Positions 55,594-64,000 of a stretch of DNA of 64,000 bases are shown here, piece after piece. Location of the stretch: positions 1 through 64,000 of the forward strand of contig NZ_JAMOII010000017.1 in NCBI RefSeq assembly GCF_024448985.1. Reading direction: 5' to 3'. Below the pieces are notes generated by a model. That model made no database searches. It worked only from the letters and a program-made list of their open reading frames with translations, and had not been told where the DNA came from. A program made the position numbers and the translations under genes. This stretch comes from Stutzerimonas stutzeri. GTDB taxonomy: Bacteria > Pseudomonadota > Gammaproteobacteria > Pseudomonadales > Pseudomonadaceae. Numbering within the stretch: the stretch's first letter is position 1; every line of letters starts with the position of its first letter.

Positions 55594-56243
55594 CCAACGA
55601 AGCATCGTTGTGTGTCGACGCTACGCCCGGCAAGGCGAGGTGTTCATAACTGCCACCCGCATTTGCCGGCGGGTCATGCTCGACGAAACCGGCAAATACT
55701 GGCAGGCCCCGAACTGTCTGGGGGCGGCATTCCGTGACGAGCTGACGGCTCGCTCCGCCTGGCGAGTCGCTTGCGGCACCGTTCGTCAGACTGCTTCATG
55801 GAAAATGTTACAGATCGGAGCTAATCCGTTTCGCTCCAGGAACAATTTCTGGGGTTAATTGTCTCGCGTCTCGCTTGTTACTGCCTCAATGCCGCACGGA
55901 AAAAACGAGACAGCACAGTTCCTACGAGTTCATGTACTCAATTTTTCGCCTGATTACAAGTGGTTACCCATCGACTTCGAATTTTAAAGTCGCTCGGAGC
56001 AACAGACGGCCGCTGTGTATGCTGGATGATTAATCTTTATTGGTCAGAAAATAACGAGCCGACGAAAGGTTTCACGATTAAATCGGGCTGTGACTGCACT
56101 GAAGTTGGGTTAATAGTTTTTTAGGCTTGCACTCACAAGGATGGTTTCTCATAGTTCCGTCCAAACCGAACGACGATGCTAAAGCTGAAGTGCGAACGTG
56201 ACCGGACGATTAGTTGCTTTTGTCAAACAATGGAAGTTTGTTT
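55594..56243. other. AT-rich intergenic region before the polysaccharide cluster
   Basis: These 650 bases hold no supportable gene. The second half (about 55900-56240) is visibly richer in A and T than the flanks. It must carry the rfaH promoter and marks the transition from efflux genes to the polysaccharide cluster. I see no ops element, tRNA or attachment-site remnant in it. Confidence 0.5.
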
Positions 56244-56756
56244 ATGAATGACATTGCACAACTACCTGAGAATGCTTGGTTCTTGATTCATTGCAAATCC
56301 AGGCAAGAACGTAGAGCGTTGGCAAATCTGACTGAGCAGGGATACTTTTGCTATCTCCCGCATATTTGCATCGCGAAAAAACCGAGCGCTGCAGACCCTT
56401 CGATACACAAGGCCCAGGCACTGTTTCCCGGCTACCTGTTCGTCCGTCTTACTCCAGACTCGAACTGGCATAGTTTGCGCTGTACGCGCGGTGTACTTCG
56501 CGTCGTAGGGTTCAATAACAGGCCTTACACGATAGACGATGCGCTTATCGAACAGATCAAGTATCGCTGCGGTGATCAAAAACCGCTCGAACCTGGCGAT
56601 AAAGTTCAGGTGAGGTTGGGAATAAGCTCGGGTATCGACGCAATTTTTCTGGCGGCGGACGGAGCGGAGCGCGCCGTCCTGCTAGTAAAACTTCTTAATC
56701 AAGAATGTCGACTGACGGTCTCCAGCGCTTTGATCGAGCCCGTACTGTATCCCTGA
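56244..56756 (+). CDS. rfaH: Transcription elongation factor RfaH-like protein
   Basis: The 170-residue NusG paralogue has the N-terminal NGN domain (WFLIHCKSRQERRALANLTE, then QALFPGYLFVRL) and a C-terminal KOW-type domain (LEPGDKVQVRLG, residues about 115-170). RfaH-type factors load on RNA polymerase at ops sites and let it read through long surface-polysaccharide operons. ATG 56244 with GGAAG 7 bp upstream is chosen; a TTG at 56214 is possible. It precedes the polysaccharide genes it is expected to serve. Confidence 0.92.
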   Translation: MNDIAQLPENAWFLIHCKSRQERRALANLTEQGYFCYLPHICIAKKPSAADPSIHKAQALFPGYLFVRLTPDSNWHSLRCTRGVLRVVGFNNRPYTIDDALIEQIKYRCGDQKPLEPGDKVQVRLGISSGIDAIFLAADGAERAVLLVKLLNQECRLTVSSALIEPVLYP

Positions 56757-56837
56757 GAAAGCGTTACGCAGCAGCAGGCTTTTCTGGTGTCGGTAGTTAG
56801 TAGTAGTTCTGTTTTGAGTAGTTGGGTGGCGACTCAG

Positions 56838-56849
56838 GGCGGGAGCGTG
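56838..56849 (+). promoter_or_regulatory. Candidate ops site for RfaH
   Basis: GGCGGGAGCGTG matches the E. coli ops consensus GGCGGTAGCGTG at 11 of 12 positions and lies in the 191-bp leader between rfaH and the export gene, where such a site is expected. The mismatch is T to G at position 6, a base contacted by E. coli RfaH, so the match must be treated with care. Confidence 0.45.
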
Positions 56850-56947
56850 GTTGAACAAAACGGCGGGCCGCGCATTGCCTGAGCCAACAGACTGGGGCCG
56901 TGATTTCAAATAGCCGTTAGCGCGTAATTACAAGGAGGAGGGCGGCA

Positions 56948-57487
56948 ATGTCTATCCGTCTGGTTTTTGCTTTGTTCATATTGCCGATATCTCTGTTGGG
57001 CACGTCAGTTGCTGCTCAGGATATATCCCAATATCGAATGTCGGCTGGCGATGTCGTCAGCATCAGAGTGCTCGGCGAGCCGGATCTTACCTTCGAAGAA
57101 CTTCGTTTGACCGACGCGGGCTCGTTTTCTTACCCGTTCATCGGCGAAGTAAAGGCGAAGGGGAAGACCGTTGCGCAAATCGAAAATTTTCTGCTGACAG
57201 CTTTGAAGGGCAAGTACCTAGTCAGTCCTCGGGTCTCGGTCAATGTGCTGGAGTACCGCCATTTCTACATTATCGGTGAGGTGAAGTTGCCTGGTGGCTA
57301 TCCCTATCAGCCGGGCTTGACCCTGCGTCGCGCCGCAGCTCTTGCCGGTGGATTGACCGAGCGGGCTTCGGCAAAGCGCATCACCATCATCCGTGATCTG
57401 GACCCTGTTCAAGGGCCGATCGAGGCGTCGATGGATACGCCCGTGTTGCCGGGCGATACGGTGACCATCGAAGAAGGATTTTTCTGA
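56948..57487 (+). CDS. Short polysaccharide export (OPX/Wza-like) protein
   Basis: The 179-residue protein has a signal peptide ending near SVAA-QD and one poly_export domain (YRMSAGDVVSIRVLGEPDL) plus one SLBB-like segment (RHFYIIGEVKLPGGYPYQPG). It lacks the lipobox cysteine and the second half of Wza, including the amphipathic helix that forms the outer-membrane pore. It is thus a short periplasmic OPX protein. GGAGGAGG lies just before the ATG. Confidence 0.92.
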   Translation: MSIRLVFALFILPISLLGTSVAAQDISQYRMSAGDVVSIRVLGEPDLTFEELRLTDAGSFSYPFIGEVKAKGKTVAQIENFLLTALKGKYLVSPRVSVNVLEYRHFYIIGEVKLPGGYPYQPGLTLRRAAALAGGLTERASAKRITIIRDLDPVQGPIEASMDTPVLPGDTVTIEEGFF

Positions 57488-57533
57488 TGTGCATGAGCGC
57501 AAGTGGTGAGTTTCCTTATCCAGCGAGGCCGCT

Positions 57534-59765
57534 ATGACCAGCCAACCTCCATCTCTCGAGCGTCATCTGAGCGTGCTGCCGCAGGAACCGGCGGAGGCGG
57601 AGCTCGACTTGCGCAAGCTCTGGTCGAGTGTCTGGTTGCGCAAGTGGCCGATGTTTGGCTTCGCACTGGTCGCAGCGTTGCTTGCCATGCTGGCGACCGC
57701 ATGGATGACGCCTCTCTACCGTGCAGGCGCAACCGTGCTGGTTCAGGGCGATGCGGCAAAGCTGCTCGCGATTGAGGAGGTGAACCAGAGTGAAACTGCA
57801 TACAGCGATTATCTGCAAACTGAAATCGAACTGCTCCGAGCCCGCGTGCTGGCTGAGCGGGTGGCCCGCCAGCTCAACCTGACAAACCATCCCGAATTCG
57901 CGCCACCGGAGCCATTGACGCCGCAATGGCTGAGCGGGCTGATACAACGGCTCGGTCAGCTCTCTTGGCTGGGGATGCAGCGCAAAGCGCCGATAGAACC
58001 CGACGGCGAGGGTGCGAAAGCGATAAAAACCGCTACTGAGCAATTGATGGCAGCCACCACGGTGAGTCCACGTGGCAAGAGTCAGGTGGTCGCTCTGGAC
58101 GTGTTGTTGGCTGACCCGTACACCGCCATGCAGGCCGCCAATGCGCTGGTCGATGGTTACATCAGGGGTAAGTTCGAGGCCAACATGGCGACGTCCGCGA
58201 CCGCTGCGGACTGGATGAATAGTCGCCTAGATGAGCTGCGCCAGAAGCTGCAGGAGTCGGAGAATCGTCTCCAGGCCTATAGGGAGTCCGAGGGGCTGGT
58301 CGACGTGCAGGGGATCGCGACGGTGGCGGCTACCGAACTGACGTTGACCGGCGACCGGCTGATCAACGCGCGGCGACAGCGGGCCGAAGCGCAAAGCCAG
58401 TACCGTCAGGTCGAAATGATGAAATACGCCGGCCTCGACGGTCTGGCCAGCGTCCCTGCAGTGCTGGCCGACCCGGTTATTCAGCAGTTCAAGGCAACGC
58501 GGGCGCAAGCCGCCGCGAGAGTCGATGAAGTTTCCCAGCGATACGGCCCAGGACATCCGGAACTGATCGCGGCGAAAGCCGAACTGGAGGCAGCCACGAC
58601 CAGCCTGAAGACGCAGGTCAGCCAGGTCGTGTCTGGCATCGAACGGAACTACCAGCTGACGGTCGCCAACGAGCAATCCCAGCAGAGTCTGTTCGACGCC
58701 AACAAGCATCAGATCCAGGACCTCTCCAGCAAGGAATTCAGGGTGCGTGAACTCGCGCGTGAGGTCGAAGCGAACCGGGCGCTCTACGACACCTTTCTGG
58801 TCCGTTTGAAGGAAACCGCCGCAACCGCTGATCAGAACAGCGTCAACGTGCAGGTCGTTGACCGAGCGATGCTGCCCGAGGAGCCGGTCAAGCCGAACAG
58901 GCCGCTGATAGTCGCCGTTGCTGCTCTGGCAGCCTTGTGCTTCGCCGCTGCCGCGGCTGTGGTCAAGGACGTATTGAACGATACCTTCAGCACCACTGAA
59001 GCCATCGAAAAGAAACTGAACATTCCGGTACTGGGCATCGTGCCGTTGATGCCCAAGGCGCAACGGCAGGCGCTGCCTAGATTGTATTTGCATGATGAGG
59101 ATCGCCTTTTTACCGAGTCCGTTCGCACCATCCGAACCAAGCTGGAGATGGCCAACAGTGATCACCACAGTCAGGTCATCGTGGTGACCTCGGCGCTGCC
59201 CGGCGACGGAAAAAGCGTGCTGTCGGCCAACCTCGCCTATGCACTCGCCGACATGGGCAGCGTGCTGCTGATCGATGCGGATCTGCGCAGACCTACACTG
59301 GCCAAGCGTTTCGCGCTGCCCAAGGATCGTTTGGGTGTGACCGACGTGGTCGAGGGGCGCGCTGCCCTGGAGGACAGCATCGCAACGGTCGACGGAGTGG
59401 ACATGCTGTGCGCCGGTAGCGCTGTGCGCGATCCCCTGAGCTTACTGGCGTCCAGTCAATTCACATTGGCACTTGAATCGCTGAAGACTCGTTACGACCG
59501 GATCGTGGTGGACTCGCCGCCAACCCAGGGCGTCAGCGATGTCATGGTCCTGGCGGCCGAGGCGGACACTATGGTGTTCGTCGTCCGCAGCGAGGGCACG
59601 CCGATCATCGAAGTGGAGCGGGGCGTCACGCAACTGCAGCAGAACGCCACGCCAGCGGACTGGGTCATCCTCAATCAGGTGGACATACGCAAGGCGCAGC
59701 GACAAGGCTATCGATATAGCAGCTATTACGACTACTACCGATACGGAGGCACAACGGCAAGTTGA
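57534..59765 (+). CDS. Wzc-like polysaccharide co-polymerase / BY-kinase
   Basis: The 743-residue protein has an N-terminal Wzz domain with a first membrane helix near residues 38-58, a long periplasmic coiled coil, a second helix near 455-480, and a C-terminal tyrosine kinase. The kinase shows Walker A LPGDGKS (K560), Walker A' LLIDADLRRP (D581, D583) and Walker B VVDSPP (D660). The tail has a tyrosine cluster (YRYSSYYDYYRYGG) for autophosphorylation. It controls chain length and export with the OPX protein. Confidence 0.95.
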   Translation: MTSQPPSLERHLSVLPQEPAEAELDLRKLWSSVWLRKWPMFGFALVAALLAMLATAWMTPLYRAGATVLVQGDAAKLLAIEEVNQSETAYSDYLQTEIELLRARVLAERVARQLNLTNHPEFAPPEPLTPQWLSGLIQRLGQLSWLGMQRKAPIEPDGEGAKAIKTATEQLMAATTVSPRGKSQVVALDVLLADPYTAMQAANALVDGYIRGKFEANMATSATAADWMNSRLDELRQKLQESENRLQAYRESEGLVDVQGIATVAATELTLTGDRLINARRQRAEAQSQYRQVEMMKYAGLDGLASVPAVLADPVIQQFKATRAQAAARVDEVSQRYGPGHPELIAAKAELEAATTSLKTQVSQVVSGIERNYQLTVANEQSQQSLFDANKHQIQDLSSKEFRVRELAREVEANRALYDTFLVRLKETAATADQNSVNVQVVDRAMLPEEPVKPNRPLIVAVAALAALCFAAAAAVVKDVLNDTFSTTEAIEKKLNIPVLGIVPLMPKAQRQALPRLYLHDEDRLFTESVRTIRTKLEMANSDHHSQVIVVTSALPGDGKSVLSANLAYALADMGSVLLIDADLRRPTLAKRFALPKDRLGVTDVVEGRAALEDSIATVDGVDMLCAGSAVRDPLSLLASSQFTLALESLKTRYDRIVVDSPPTQGVSDVMVLAAEADTMVFVVRSEGTPIIEVERGVTQLQQNATPADWVILNQVDIRKAQRQGYRYSSYYDYYRYGGTTAS

Positions 59766-59826
59766 TTCGCCGGTCGCGCTCGCGCCGTCGTAGCAATCAC
59801 CGCTGTCCAATGAAAAGGATGACACC

Positions 59827-61152
59827 ATGAAACAATATATTCAGAACTCCGTTTGGCTGTTGCTGGAAAAGCTCATCAAATTGGCCGTTGCGTTCGTCCT
59901 GATCGGTCTGGTGGCCAAACATCTCGGCCCCGAGGATTTCGGGATTCTGAGCCTGGGACTCAGTGTGGCGATTATTATCTGGGCGGCGGGAAGCCTCGGG
60001 CTCGATCAGATTCTTATCAAGGAATTCACCCAGCAGAAGTATTCGGATAGCGAACTGCTCAGTACGGCGGTCATCTGCCGGTTTACCGCCAGCGCCGTGC
60101 TCGTGATTCCCTGTGTCGTCGGGCTGTACCTGACCGACGCGCTCTCCGTCGCGCACAAGCTGGGGTACGCGATCACGATCTGCTCGGTGCTTTTCTACAA
60201 CTTCAACAGCTATCAGGCGCTCTATCAGGCCAAATCCCAGTCATCGCATGTTGCCTACGTCGGGCTTTCCAGCCTGTGCCTGTCATCGATCGTCAAGATC
60301 GTGCTGTTATGGATCGACGCCGGGTTGATCCTGTTTGCCCTGAGTGCGGTATTCGACATCGCGATCAATTTGTTGCTGTATGCCTATTACCAGATGAACA
60401 AGCCGGTGCGGGTGAGCATCGCGGCGTTCAATTACGGCCTGGTAGGGGAGCTTTGGCGGCCCGCGGCCCCGATGCTGCTGTGTTCACTGATGATCGTGAT
60501 CTACACCCGAATCGATCAGGTCATGATCGCTTTTCTCATCGGCGTCGATCAGGCCGGCGTCTACAGCGTCGCCATCCGGGTAGTGGAGGCTTATGCCGTC
60601 ATACCGATCCTGATCGCAACGGCATTCTTTCCCTTCATTTGCAGCAAGCCGGATGCGAGGAATATCCGAACCTACTTCGATATCGTCACGTTTTCATCGA
60701 TTGCCGCGGGCCTGGCCATCTGGCTCGCCGCCTATGCGGCCATTCCATACCTGTTCGGCCCAGCGTACAGCCAGGCGCTGGATATATTGGGCATCGCGAT
60801 GCTTGCCGGCGTGTTTTCGGTGGTCGGATTTGCCTGTACCAACTATCTGGTGGCCGTTGGCCTTGGCCACCTGCGTCCTCTACGGCTTGCGCTCGGGCTG
60901 CTGCTCAATATCGTGCTGAACCTGATGCTCATTCCGCGATTCGGCTTATGGGGCGCGGCCGTCGCAACGCTGATCAGCCAGATCTTCGCGTCCTGGATCG
61001 GTAACGTACTGAGTCCGAAAACCATCGACTGCCTGAAGATGCAGAGCCGCGCGCTATTCACCCTGGGCATTCGGGGAACCAGCAGGGTGCTGCGTGACTT
61101 GTGGAGGGAGCGATCGGCGACCCCTCGACCAATCGAGTCAGGAGAGTTCTGA
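59827..61152 (+). CDS. Wzx-type oligosaccharide flippase
   Basis: The 441-residue protein has about twelve membrane helices and the polysaccharide biosynthesis/MOP pattern (VFVLIGLVAKHLGPEDFGIL near the start, then RIDQVMIAFLIGVDQAGVYS near 235). It would flip lipid-linked repeat units across the inner membrane. AAAGGA precedes the ATG. Its stop overlaps the next gene by one base. Confidence 0.92.
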   Translation: MKQYIQNSVWLLLEKLIKLAVAFVLIGLVAKHLGPEDFGILSLGLSVAIIIWAAGSLGLDQILIKEFTQQKYSDSELLSTAVICRFTASAVLVIPCVVGLYLTDALSVAHKLGYAITICSVLFYNFNSYQALYQAKSQSSHVAYVGLSSLCLSSIVKIVLLWIDAGLILFALSAVFDIAINLLLYAYYQMNKPVRVSIAAFNYGLVGELWRPAAPMLLCSLMIVIYTRIDQVMIAFLIGVDQAGVYSVAIRVVEAYAVIPILIATAFFPFICSKPDARNIRTYFDIVTFSSIAAGLAIWLAAYAAIPYLFGPAYSQALDILGIAMLAGVFSVVGFACTNYLVAVGLGHLRPLRLALGLLLNIVLNLMLIPRFGLWGAAVATLISQIFASWIGNVLSPKTIDCLKMQSRALFTLGIRGTSRVLRDLWRERSATPRPIESGEF

Positions 61153-62090
61153 TGCCTGAAGTTTCGATCATCATCCCGACCTACAACAGCGCCGCCTTCA
61201 TCATGGATGCGGTCGCCTCAGTGAGGCGGGCCGTCGACGGACTGAGCCATGAGATCATTCTGGTCGACGATCGGTCGCCCGACGTGCACATCCTGCGGGC
61301 CGTTACCGCGCGGGTACCGCACCTGCGGATCATAGAGAAGGCCGCAAAGGGCAATGCCGCGGAATCCAGGAACCTGGGCATCGCCGCATCTACCGGCGAC
61401 TACATCTTCCTGCTCGACAGTGACGACGCATTTCTGCCTGAACACATAGCGCGACGCGTCGCGCTGCATGTACGCAGCGGTTGCGGCATTCTGTTCGGCC
61501 GCTATCGGGCGCGCAATGCGTACCGGACCTTCGACGTCCGGTTGCCGCTCTATCAGGGCGACATGCACCAGTACCTGTTCTGCCTGAACGGCGATGTTCG
61601 AAGCTCGACGATCAGCCTCTGCCGATCCCGCTACAGGGGCACGACATTCGATGGGTTGCAGGCCAAGCACCAGGACTGGGGTTTTGCGCTTCGTGCCGCC
61701 CGCAATGGCGAGACCCTGGGATTCGACGAGGGCTACGGCGCGGTCATTGATTCGTCGGTGAACGGCGGGCGCATGAGCAACGTACTGAATATTCCGGCCA
61801 GCCAGTACTTTCTCAATAGCTACATCAGCGAGCCGAGGCACCGGCGCGGCTTTGCCATGAACCATCTTAGGGTGGTGTTGAAGAACAATGACAAGGTAGC
61901 GACCGCCTTTGTCCATAGGGTCCTGATCGATTCGCTGCGCGATGCATCCCTGCTGGAACGGCTCGGCTACGCGCCGGCCGTACTGCTGACGAGCCCGAAC
62001 CTGGCGCTGCCGGCGCGGCTGGCCATGCGAATGCTGGCAGCGGCACGCGCGTTCAGCATCAAGGGTTATCGCAAGATCATTCCCTCCTGA
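61152..62090 (+). CDS. Family 2 glycosyltransferase
   Basis: The 312-residue protein has a GT-A fold start (PEVSIIIPTYNSAAFIMDAV, then LVDDRSPD) and the metal-binding FLLDSDDAFLPEH near residue 93. It should add one sugar to the lipid-linked repeat unit; donor and acceptor cannot be told. ATG 61152 overlaps the flippase stop (TGATG) and is chosen over the open upstream frame. Confidence 0.9.
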   Translation: MPEVSIIIPTYNSAAFIMDAVASVRRAVDGLSHEIILVDDRSPDVHILRAVTARVPHLRIIEKAAKGNAAESRNLGIAASTGDYIFLLDSDDAFLPEHIARRVALHVRSGCGILFGRYRARNAYRTFDVRLPLYQGDMHQYLFCLNGDVRSSTISLCRSRYRGTTFDGLQAKHQDWGFALRAARNGETLGFDEGYGAVIDSSVNGGRMSNVLNIPASQYFLNSYISEPRHRRGFAMNHLRVVLKNNDKVATAFVHRVLIDSLRDASLLERLGYAPAVLLTSPNLALPARLAMRMLAAARAFSIKGYRKIIPS

Positions 62091-62104
62091 TGCGGGGAGC
62101 CGGC

Positions 62105-63352
62105 ATGCCCATTCCAATCATCATCGCGACGGTCTTGCGCCAGACAGGTGAAACCGGCGTACATACCCACTACCGGACCTTGTCGAAGTGGTTCGAATCC
62201 GGTGGCCGGACGCCACCGATGGTGGTGACGCCGTACGATCGGAACAAATGGCTGGTCTACCCGGTATTCGCGGTGCGCCGACTGATCGCACCGCTCAATG
62301 CAAGCCTCGGTCTGTGGTGGTATCGCCACTGGCATCAGCGGTGCCTGTATCTGAACCTGAAAGCCACGCTCGCCGATGGCCGGGCGTGTGTCGTCTATGC
62401 CCAATGTCCCATGTCGGCCGAGGCGGCACTCACCGCGCGTGCATCACCGGCCCAGCGTGTGGTGATGATCGCCCATTTCAACCTGTCGGAAGCGGATGAA
62501 TGGGCAGGCAAGGGCGTCATAGAACCGGACGGCAAGCTGTTCGATGAAATCCGAGCATACGAAGCCCGAGTGATTCCACGCCTGGATCGGTTGGTGTTCG
62601 TATCGGCCTTCATGCGGCGAAAGCTCTATGAACGCATTCGCGAAGCGCAGGCGGTAGACGCAAGAGTCATCCCGAACTTCATTTGCGCGCCCGTGCCTAC
62701 GACTGATCGACCCGCCCTGATGGGCGATCTGATCTGCGTCGGGACCCTGGAGCGACGAAAGAACCAGCGATACGCCCTGGAAATCGCGGCGGCCGTTCGC
62801 CAGGCCGGTTATCCGTTGCGCCTGACGTTCGTGGGTGGCGGTCCGGACCGGCCCGCGCTCGAGAAGGCCGCGCGAACCCTCGGCATCGAGGCGCATGTGC
62901 TGTTCACCGGTCACGTGGATGACGTGGCTGGCCTGATGGCGAGCCACCGCGCCTGCCTGCATGTTTCGCGAATGGAAAGCTTCGGCATCGTCCTGATCGA
63001 AGCGATGGCGCTTGGGCTTCCGGTGTTTGCAAGCCGGGTCGGCGGGGTGCCGGAGGTGTTCGATGACGGGGCGGAGGGTCGTTTCATCCCGCTCGACGAC
63101 GCGAGCACCGCGGCGCAGCTCATTCTCGACTGGCTCACCCGACCCGATGCGCTGCAACGCGCCGGCGTCCGGGCCAGGGCCCGTTTCGTGGCTCGCTTCG
63201 AGACGGGCAAGGTCGCCCATGATCTGGTCGGTTTTTTAACTGCGCCCGCCACGCAATCGACACGCGCCGTCCGTTCGCCGAGCGGCGCGCCGGGCATGAA
63301 TGGCGAGCCTCATCGGAACTCCCACGCGAGGCGTTCGGATGCTGTCGAATAA
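62105..63352 (+). CDS. Family 4 glycosyltransferase
   Basis: The 415-residue GT-B enzyme has an N-terminal acceptor domain (PIPIIIATVLRQTGETGVHT) and a C-terminal donor domain with GTLERRKNQRYALEIAAAV and the E-x7-E motif in ESFGIVLIEAMALGLPVFAS. ATG 62105 is chosen for GGGGAG at 62094-62099; ATG 62090 overlapping the previous stop is the alternative. The C-terminal 30 residues are polar and variable. Confidence 0.9.
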   Translation: MPIPIIIATVLRQTGETGVHTHYRTLSKWFESGGRTPPMVVTPYDRNKWLVYPVFAVRRLIAPLNASLGLWWYRHWHQRCLYLNLKATLADGRACVVYAQCPMSAEAALTARASPAQRVVMIAHFNLSEADEWAGKGVIEPDGKLFDEIRAYEARVIPRLDRLVFVSAFMRRKLYERIREAQAVDARVIPNFICAPVPTTDRPALMGDLICVGTLERRKNQRYALEIAAAVRQAGYPLRLTFVGGGPDRPALEKAARTLGIEAHVLFTGHVDDVAGLMASHRACLHVSRMESFGIVLIEAMALGLPVFASRVGGVPEVFDDGAEGRFIPLDDASTAAQLILDWLTRPDALQRAGVRARARFVARFETGKVAHDLVGFLTAPATQSTRAVRSPSGAPGMNGEPHRNSHARRSDAVE

Positions 63353-64000
63353 TCTAAGACCCAGCAGCATCATCGTGTTCCCGGCGTTTTGCCTGGCAAG
63401 CGCGATCGTCGCGTCCGCGGCGCTCACCCATCTGCTTGGCATTGTTGGCTTCACCGCGATGCCCTACGTACGGCTGGTGGTTGTCGCCGCCGCCATGCTT
63501 TTCGTAGCCGTGTTTCTGTTGCAAACACGGCTGAAGCCCACGCTGGCGAGCGGGAACCTCTGGCGCGCGGTGCTGGCATTGCAAGGGTTGGGACTGGTGT
63601 ATCTGGTGCTGGGGTTGCTCAGGCAGAACAGCCATTTCTATCTGGTGACGGACCTTGCCTACCTGGCGATGTTTTTCCTGACGTTCCTGCTGGGCGCCTG
63701 GTGCTATCGGATCGGCAGGTTGCAATTTTCCTACGCCACCATGCTGCGGGTGGTATTGACGCTGGTGGGCCTCACCTCAGTGTGCTGGGTTTTGGACCTG
63801 CAAGTCGGAACGCCGCCAGAACTGCTGATTCTCTGGGGCTGCGCACTGGTCATCGCGCTGGCCTATAAGCGCTACGTTCATGCATGCCTCTTGTTGCTTG
63901 CCGTGGTTCCGCAGATTGCCGGCCTCAACAGGGCCTTGCTGCTCGCTATCGTGGGCGGGCTGATGATCTATTTCTTCAGCTCTGCATGGGTGAAAAAGAT
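63339..64000 (+). CDS. Multi-pass membrane protein, probable Wzy-type polymerase or ligase (partial)
   Basis: An open frame starts at ATG 63339, overlapping the glycosyltransferase end by 14 bp, and runs to the window edge without a stop (about 220 residues). The translated part is very hydrophobic, with about seven or eight helices (for example LVVVAAAMLFVAVFLLQT). In a Wzx/Wzc cluster the missing polymerase (Wzy) is the natural candidate, and O-antigen-ligase-family proteins share this look. No Wzy_C loop is visible yet because the protein is truncated here. Confidence 0.7.
   Translation, partial: MLSNNLRPSSIIVFPAFCLASAIVASAALTHLLGIVGFTAMPYVRLVVVAAAMLFVAVFLLQTRLKPTLASGNLWRAVLALQGLGLVYLVLGLLRQNSHFYLVTDLAYLAMFFLTFLLGAWCYRIGRLQFSYATMLRVVLTLVGLTSVCWVLDLQVGTPPELLILWGCALVIALAYKRYVHACLLLLAVVPQIAGLNRALLLAIVGGLMIYFFSSAWVKK

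Overview
The window is about 64 kb of GC-rich chromosome from a pseudomonad in the broad sense, most likely the Pseudomonas stutzeri / Stutzerimonas group. The basis is the Pseudomonas-restricted small families (DUF1652, DUF2790), REP-type palindromes, an aromatic-acid efflux system with an AraC/PobR-like regulator, and a gene order in the carbohydrate region that matches, from memory, the P. aeruginosa PA2150-PA2165 stress island. Species assignment is inference. No tRNA, rRNA, CRISPR array, prophage or transposase was recognised.

Region 1 (1-4340) holds a chemoreceptor gene broken by an in-frame TAA, a LysR regulator divergent from a zinc-less MDR oxidoreductase, and two near-identical copies of a hairpin repeat. 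Region 2 (4416-7232) is a stress/NHEJ operon: an SDR oxidoreductase, Ku and a stand-alone LigD-type polymerase domain. Region 3 (7372-13011) is a membrane-bound formate dehydrogenase operon, fdnGHI-fdhE. Its catalytic subunit reads through a UGA as selenocysteine and carries a good SECIS hairpin, but no selenocysteine machinery lies in the window.

Region 4 (13678-42151) is an alpha-glucan/trehalose island in three blocks. The first is glgE-treS/maltokinase-glgB on the + strand, turning trehalose into branched alpha-glucan through maltose 1-phosphate. The second is a - strand operon, Zn-alcohol dehydrogenase - DUF72 - EEP phosphodiesterase - clsB - YbhN, which contains the E. coli ybhP-clsB-ybhN order. 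The third is a - strand operon, glgA-treZ-malQ-treY-DUF2934-glgX, which builds linear glucan, trims it and converts it to trehalose. Together the first and third blocks can cycle carbon between glucan and trehalose. A LysR/extradiol-dioxygenase pair, DUF2218, cytochrome b561 and an M23 peptidase sit between the second and third blocks.

Region 5 (42451-48590) continues the stress theme with a CinA-like protein, an MscS channel, a ferritin-like DUF892 protein, DUF1652, a small secreted protein, full-length LigD and DUF2790. Two NHEJ polymerases therefore flank the glucan island. Region 6 (48835-55593) is a LysR gene and a tripartite aromatic-acid-type efflux operon (FUSC, DUF1656, HlyD adaptor, outer membrane factor), divergent from an AraC/PobR-like regulator with two direct repeats 21 bp apart in the shared promoter region. 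Region 7 (56244-64000) is the start of a surface-polysaccharide cluster: RfaH, a short OPX protein, a BY-kinase, a Wzx flippase, two glycosyltransferases and a multi-pass membrane protein cut off by the window edge.

The long antisense frames seen throughout are by-products of high GC and strong codon bias and are not annotated. Most systems here are recognisable. The parts that look least explained are the structured non-coding elements (glgE leader, glgE-treS spacer, fdn leader, the element at 21580-21800), the DUF2934 gene embedded in the treY operon, and the short lipobox-less OPX protein.
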